From contig NZ_JAYWIX010000004.1 of assembly GCF_035916755.1 (NCBI RefSeq), positions 1 through 64,000 of the forward strand: 64,000 nucleotides of DNA, given 5' to 3'. Positions 60,441 to 64,000 of the stretch are shown here, one piece after another. The DNA comes from Rothia sp035916755. Its GTDB lineage: Bacteria; Actinomycetota; Actinomycetes; Actinomycetales; Micrococcaceae. A program made the position numbers and the translations under genes. Within the stretch, counting starts at the first letter, position 1. Each line of letters begins with the position of its first letter. The notes under the pieces are model-generated. The model saw only the letters and a list, made by a program, of their open reading frames with translations, was not told the DNA's origin and did no database searches.

Positions 60441-60881
60441 CTAGGCCGCCAGCTGCTCCCGTTGCTCGGTGCTCAGGCGCACCAGGGAGCCGGTCTCGGT
60501 ATTGAAGAAAGCTAGCGTGGTGGTTGCTGAAATACAGTGGACGCCGGTCACCGGATCAAAGAGCTCGTAAGCAACAACCAGCGAGGCAGCTACTACCTTA
60601 CTGACCTGCATTTCTACACGTACCGGCACCCCGCGGTAGGCCAGGGGGCTACGGTATTTGACGTGGTTTTCAGCAACCAGAGCCTGGGTTCCAGATGGCA
60701 GAGTAGCAAACAGCGGCAAGGGCACCTGACGTGGGGCTGGCTCACCTGAGGACGGCGGTGGGCCAAAGAGAGCCACGCGGGCTTCTTCTAGAATCTGCAT
60801 CATAGTGACGTTATTGATGTGGCCGTAGGCGTCCATGTCACCCCAGCGCAGGGGGATAGAAAGGCTATACACTGTGCTCAT
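60441..60881 (-). CDS. Acyl-CoA thioesterase, 4HBT family
   Basis: This 146-residue hot-dog fold thioesterase has the catalytic region LRWGDMDAYGHINNV (D14 in the first motif). SPLAYRGVPVRVEMQVSK follows. It probably hydrolyses acyl-CoA; the acyl chain is unknown. The start is set at ATG 60881 (STVYSLSIPLRWG follows); the longer frame to 60920 is unlikely. It is convergent with the bacteriocin operon. Confidence 0.88.
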   Translation of the reverse strand: MSTVYSLSIPLRWGDMDAYGHINNVTMMQILEEARVALFGPPPSSGEPAPRQVPLPLFATLPSGTQALVAENHVKYRSPLAYRGVPVRVEMQVSKVVAASLVVAYELFDPVTGVHCISATTTLAFFNTETGSLVRLSTEQREQLAA

Positions 60882-61002
60882 GTCCCCTACTTTACCGAGC
60901 CAGGGTTTCAGATAGAGCAAAGCCCCAGCATCTTTCCTTCTGAGCGGGTAAAGACACCGGGGCAGAGCTATCTAGAGGGTGCGCGCTGGCTCCCCTCTGC
61001 CT

Positions 61003-61125
61003 TTAGCCCTGGCGGACCTTGAAGCGGGGGTTCTTTTTGTTGATAACAAAGACGCGGCCGCGGCGGCGGACCACCTGAGCACCGGGCATTTTCTTGAGCG
61101 AGCGAATTGAGTTACGAACCTTCAT
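61003..61125 (-). CDS. rpmJ2: Ribosomal protein L36, zinc-free paralogue
   Basis: The 40-residue protein reads MKVRNSIRSLKKMPGAQVVR, then RRGRVFVINKKNPRFKVRQG. It lacks the CxxC zinc site of ordinary L36, as do the 'C-minus' paralogues (YkgO type) that replace it in zinc starvation to free zinc. It lies 127 bp downstream of the CobW-like gene and the Zur-like box, on the same strand, which fits Zur control of both. An AAAGGAAAACC site precedes the ATG. Confidence 0.95.
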   Translation of the reverse strand: MKVRNSIRSLKKMPGAQVVRRRGRVFVINKKNPRFKVRQG

Positions 61126-61179
61126 GGGAGGTTTTCCTTTCTATAGGGGGTGGACTAAACGAGCAGGGGTCTGTTTATA

Positions 61180-61208
61180 GGGGCTTATTCGAATGGGTAA
61201 GTGAAGCT
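61180..61208. repeat. Half MITE-like repeat
   Basis: GGGGCTTATTCGAATGGGTA, then AGTGAAGC, aligns with the outer right end of the element at 21016-21098 (read on the minus strand GAGGCTTATTCGTAAGGGTA, then GGTGGAGC). It lies between rpmJ2 and the CobW-like gene. No second end is visible, so it is probably a remnant. Confidence 0.5.
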
Positions 61209-61251
61209 ACACAATATTTTGAGCTAGCCTTGATCTTGTTTACCCCGGTGG

Positions 61252-62316
61252 TTAGGAAGAATTTTCGATGAGTTGTTGACTGAGGGCTTCAGTGTTGAGG
61301 GTACAGAGGTTGAGAATTGCTTGCAGCTGCTCTGGCTCTAGGTCGTCACCGGTGATAACGATGATGGTTTTAGGTGGCAGGTCTTTTCCCCATTGCCCGC
61401 AGGTCTGTAGCCAAACGGTTGGCCCGATTCCTTCGATGGCTACCCGTTCATCGGGGTGGTCTGTTAACCAGATATGGCCACGCACCCGGCAGGCTCCTTC
61501 GACGATGGAGGGTAGATGTTGGGCGAGAGCTTGGGTGTCGATGATGGTATCGCTGGTGAGGACGGCTGTGGTGAAGTTAGGCCCGTGGTGGTGATTGCAT
61601 TCCTTGTCACCTCGGGCGGCTTGTTGGATGTCCTGACTACAGGTGCCTAGGTGCCCTGGGGCAAGGCGTTGACGGACTTCTTGTATCCGATATTGGGCGC
61701 AGCTGGCGATAGGGTTGGAGCTAGTGATGAGGTGGGCGTGAGGGGCCAGGTGGCTCAGTAGGTCTTCTGCGCGGTCGATGCTTTCGGGGCTGTCTATCAG
61801 ACTGTTGTTGATGCTGATGATGGTGTCGGCATGGGCCATTTCAGTGACCAGATATTCGCCGGGGATTCTCTCGTCTGAGCAAGACCCCACTAGACCGATG
61901 CGCGAGAGGCTATCGCTAGACCAGAGGTCGTCTTCTAGGTCTTGGCTGGCGATGGCTAGAGTGCAGCTTGTGATAGTGAATTCTGCTCTTTTTTGGGTAA
62001 GCCCGATGACGTTGGCCAGAGAGACTCCCACGGGGAGGGCAAGGACTATCTCTTGATCTCGGGGTAAATGGTGGGCGAGGTAAGAGAAGGTGGTGCAGCT
62101 GGTGCAGTTTTGATTGGGGTAGACGCTGGTCTCAACCTGGGGGCTGCTATCGGGGTGGTCGGATGAGAAAGTGCGGCTGGTGATTGTGACACCCGTTTCT
62201 GGGCTTGCTTCAGCGTCAAGCTGGATAATGCTTGCCTGCCGGTAGCGTGTACTGAGCATGTCGAGAGCTGCACTGCGGGCAAGGAGGCTCAGGGATGAGA
62301 GAGCAATCAGGGGCAT
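61252..62316 (-). CDS. CobW-like (G3E family) protein without a P-loop
   Basis: This protein of about 354 residues resembles Zur-regulated COG0523 proteins. It has NQNCTSCTTF, comparable to the CxCC metal site of the family, and a C-terminal CobW_C-type domain (from about RGHIWLTDHPDERVAIEGIG to LDPEQLQ-like LEPEQLQAIL). The N-terminus MPLIALSSLSLLARSAALDM shows no GxxxxGK loop, so GTP hydrolysis is doubtful. The start is ATG 62316, because the upstream ATG 62346 lies inside the Zur-like operator. It probably helps zinc supply and shares control with rpmJ2. Confidence 0.75.
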   Translation of the reverse strand: MPLIALSSLSLLARSAALDMLSTRYRQASIIQLDAEASPETGVTITSRTFSSDHPDSSPQVETSVYPNQNCTSCTTFSYLAHHLPRDQEIVLALPVGVSLANVIGLTQKRAEFTITSCTLAIASQDLEDDLWSSDSLSRIGLVGSCSDERIPGEYLVTEMAHADTIISINNSLIDSPESIDRAEDLLSHLAPHAHLITSSNPIASCAQYRIQEVRQRLAPGHLGTCSQDIQQAARGDKECNHHHGPNFTTAVLTSDTIIDTQALAQHLPSIVEGACRVRGHIWLTDHPDERVAIEGIGPTVWLQTCGQWGKDLPPKTIIVITGDDLEPEQLQAILNLCTLNTEALSQQLIENSS

Positions 62317-62327
62317 AACCCAATCAT

Positions 62328-62348
62328 AAATGAGAATCGTTCTCATTT
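62328..62348. promoter_or_regulatory. Zur-type operator
   Basis: AAATGAGAA and TTCTCATTT are perfect arms around TCG. The core fits the actinobacterial Zur pattern (TGAnAATnnTTnTCA-like). It lies 12 bp before the CobW-like start and controls, by inference, that gene and rpmJ2 under zinc limitation. Confidence 0.85.
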
Positions 62349-62364
62349 ACAAATAGGGGGTGAA

Positions 62365-62399
62365 ACGGTCCCCGCTCCACTACCAGGAGCGGGGACCGT
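62365..62399. terminator. Terminator of the amino acid permease gene
   Basis: ACGGTCCCCGCTCC (62365-62378) pairs perfectly with GGAGCGGGGACCGT (62386-62399). It lies 20 bp after the permease stop on the minus strand, with a short T run beyond. Confidence 0.8.
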
Positions 62400-62419
62400 T
62401 AAGAGGAAGGGAAGAAATT

Positions 62420-63859
62420 CTACTTTCGCGATCCAGCTGCCACAGCGGCGTCCGCCTCGGCGAAGGCGTCCTCGTGCCCGGTATGCACGCGCTTGACCAC
62501 GCCGAAGTAGATCATGGTCAGAATCAGGAAGTAGGCGATACCCATAGTCGCGGGAGCAGCGTTGCCGGTACGGGCGAAGAGGGCCGCCCAGATGGCCAGC
62601 AGCAGGAAGATGCCCAGACCAGCGGTGATTCGACCACCCCACATGCGGAAGGCCGAAGAGTTACCCTCAACCCCCTTGAAGGCGATGTAGGCCAGCAGAA
62701 TCAGAACCCAGACGGTGAGGGCGCAGACCATGGTCAGGGTCATCATCAGACCAAAGGCCTGGCCGGGCAGGAAGAGGGCCAGCAGAATCGCCAGCACCAC
62801 GCCCGAGGTTGAGGCCCACATGGCCAGCACGGGAATACCGCCACCGCTGACGCGGGCCAGGGGCGCAGGTGCCATCTTTTCGCTCGCCAGCGAGTGCAGC
62901 AGGCGGGTGCCCGCGTAGAGGTTAGCGTTGGCGGCAGACAGGGCAGCAACCAGAATAATGAAGTTGGTGATGGAGGCAATGGCCGGTACACCGATTTCTG
63001 AGAAGACCAGCACGAAGGGGGAGGCTTCAACAGAGCCGTCGAGCTGGGCGGCTGACTGCCAGGGAATAATCGAGACCACGATAAAGAGTGAGACCACATA
63101 GATAGTCGCCAGGCGCCACATATTCGCCTTGGTTGAGGCCCGTACTGAGCGCACCGGGTCCTTCGCTTCAGCAGCCGAGATAGAGAGCATCTCGATACCG
63201 CCGAAGGAGAACATGACCACAGCCAGGGAAAGCCAGACCCCGTGGACGCCGGTAGGCATGAAGCCGCCGTCATTGGTCAGATTGGCGATGCCGGTAGCCT
63301 CCTGTCCGGGGAAGCCCACAAAGACCAGGGCCAGGCCCACGATGACGAAAAGGAGCAGGGCGATGACCTTAATGGAGGAGAGGAAGAACTCCATGGTGCC
63401 AAAGTACTTGACCGAGCGAATATTGAGCAGCACAATCACCGCACCAAAAAGGACGATACCAACCCACAGGGGCAGGGAAGGCCACCAGTACTGCAGGTAG
63501 GTAGCAACCGCGACCAGCTCAATACCGGTGATAATGGCGGTGACGGTCCAGTAGGCCCAGCGGGTCAGGTAGCCGGCGTAGGGGCCCAGGTAGCGGCCAG
63601 CGATGGAGCCGAAGCCACCGCGCACCGGGTAGCGCACGGCCATTTCGCCGGTAGAAGCGGCGATAATGGCGGCGACCAGGGAGCCGATAGCATAGGCCAG
63701 AATGACGGCCGGGCCCGCCAGCGCGATAGCGCCCGAGGAACCCAAAAAGAGGCCGGTACCCAGGGCCGAGCCCAGCACAATCATGGTCATCTGCCCGTGC
63801 GTGAGTGAGCGTTTGAGGGTGGTCGCCTGGGCCTGCCCCTGCGAAGGTGTGTGTGCCAC
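62420..63859 (-). CDS. Amino acid permease (APC superfamily)
   Basis: This 479-residue transporter has twelve hydrophobic helices. The N-terminal GSALGTGLFLGSSGAIALAGP is the APC substrate-binding loop in helix 1, and FSFGGIEMLSISAAEAKDP in helix 6 is typical of the amino acid/proton symporters of the AAT family (proline, GABA, aromatic). The exact amino acid is unknown. The ATG at 63859 is followed by a Lys/Gln/Thr-rich cytoplasmic start. It stands alone, with a terminator behind. Confidence 0.92.
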   Translation of the reverse strand: MAHTPSQGQAQATTLKRSLTHGQMTMIVLGSALGTGLFLGSSGAIALAGPAVILAYAIGSLVAAIIAASTGEMAVRYPVRGGFGSIAGRYLGPYAGYLTRWAYWTVTAIITGIELVAVATYLQYWWPSLPLWVGIVLFGAVIVLLNIRSVKYFGTMEFFLSSIKVIALLLFVIVGLALVFVGFPGQEATGIANLTNDGGFMPTGVHGVWLSLAVVMFSFGGIEMLSISAAEAKDPVRSVRASTKANMWRLATIYVVSLFIVVSIIPWQSAAQLDGSVEASPFVLVFSEIGVPAIASITNFIILVAALSAANANLYAGTRLLHSLASEKMAPAPLARVSGGGIPVLAMWASTSGVVLAILLALFLPGQAFGLMMTLTMVCALTVWVLILLAYIAFKGVEGNSSAFRMWGGRITAGLGIFLLLAIWAALFARTGNAAPATMGIAYFLILTMIYFGVVKRVHTGHEDAFAEADAAVAAGSRK

Positions 63860-64000
63860 GGTAAGCCTTACTGTGAGAAAACGTCGTGTGCGGTAGCGGT
63901 GTTAATGCGCGGACGCCGGTGCGCTGCTCCCCTGCCGCGAGGCTGGGGGCGGGCTACCGGCGTCCTTGTGTAGACCTGCTACTGATTTTAGCGCTGTTTG

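Overview
The window is a stretch of an actinobacterial chromosome, most likely from a Micrococcaceae member close to Rothia. This rests on the overall high GC content, the neighbourhoods carD-ispD-ispF-cysS-rlmB, senX3-regX3/phoU/gpm, tmk-holB and lhr-nei, a CarD with tryptophan at residue 85, and the rRNA and tRNA promoter style. The genus is inferred; no 16S sequence lies inside the window.

Layout. 1-740: the leader and two promoters of an rRNA operon that runs leftward out of the window. 739-6001: a leftward housekeeping block (rlmB, cysS, an alpha/beta hydrolase, ispF, ispD, carD). 6260-13251: the phosphate-control region, heavily altered. It holds a 34-G/11-C homopolymer junction, an apparently perfect 1,342-bp tandem duplication giving two regX3 copies and a headless senX3, a full senX3, two copies of a PHO-box-like element flanking an AT-rich insert (ABC exporter plus an unknown gene), and a phoU that has lost its middle. 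13456-15834: gpm, a DUF2516 protein and a cystathionine gamma-synthase-type enzyme. 15931-21098: an accessory region with an ABC operon broken by an IS5-type element, a plasmid replication remnant (repA tail, repB), a coupled secreted-protein/partner gene pair, and an 83-bp palindromic MITE-like element. 21129-36585: mostly core genes (tmk, holB, manA, phosphomannomutase, hmp/nsrR, pckG, tRNA-Arg, ferredoxin), with an orphan sugar-type ABC ATPase. 36688-55522: lhr with large inserts, nei, pepT, an RluA-type pseudouridine synthase, an MFS transporter, a GH76 enzyme, ohrR/ohr, a SulP transporter and tgt. 55526-57100: an SRPBCC gene followed by two decayed fragments. 57219-60406: a complete lactococcin-972-type bacteriocin locus (precursor, membrane protein, ATPase). 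60441-64000: a thioesterase, a zinc-starvation unit (CobW-like protein and zinc-free L36) under a perfect Zur-like palindrome, and an amino acid permease.

The genes connect in several small circuits: phosphate sensing (SenX3/RegX3/PhoU), nitric oxide detoxification (NsrR/Hmp), organic peroxide defence (OhrR/Ohr), zinc starvation (Zur box, CobW-like, L36) and mannose-phosphate supply (ManA/phosphomannomutase, plus a GH76 mannan enzyme elsewhere). The best candidates for new biology are the rebuilt Pho locus, the secreted-protein/partner pair in the plasmid remnant, the MITE family and several unannotated small membrane proteins. Several frameshifts and the duplication sit at or near homopolymers, so assembly error must be excluded before any of these are interpreted as real.
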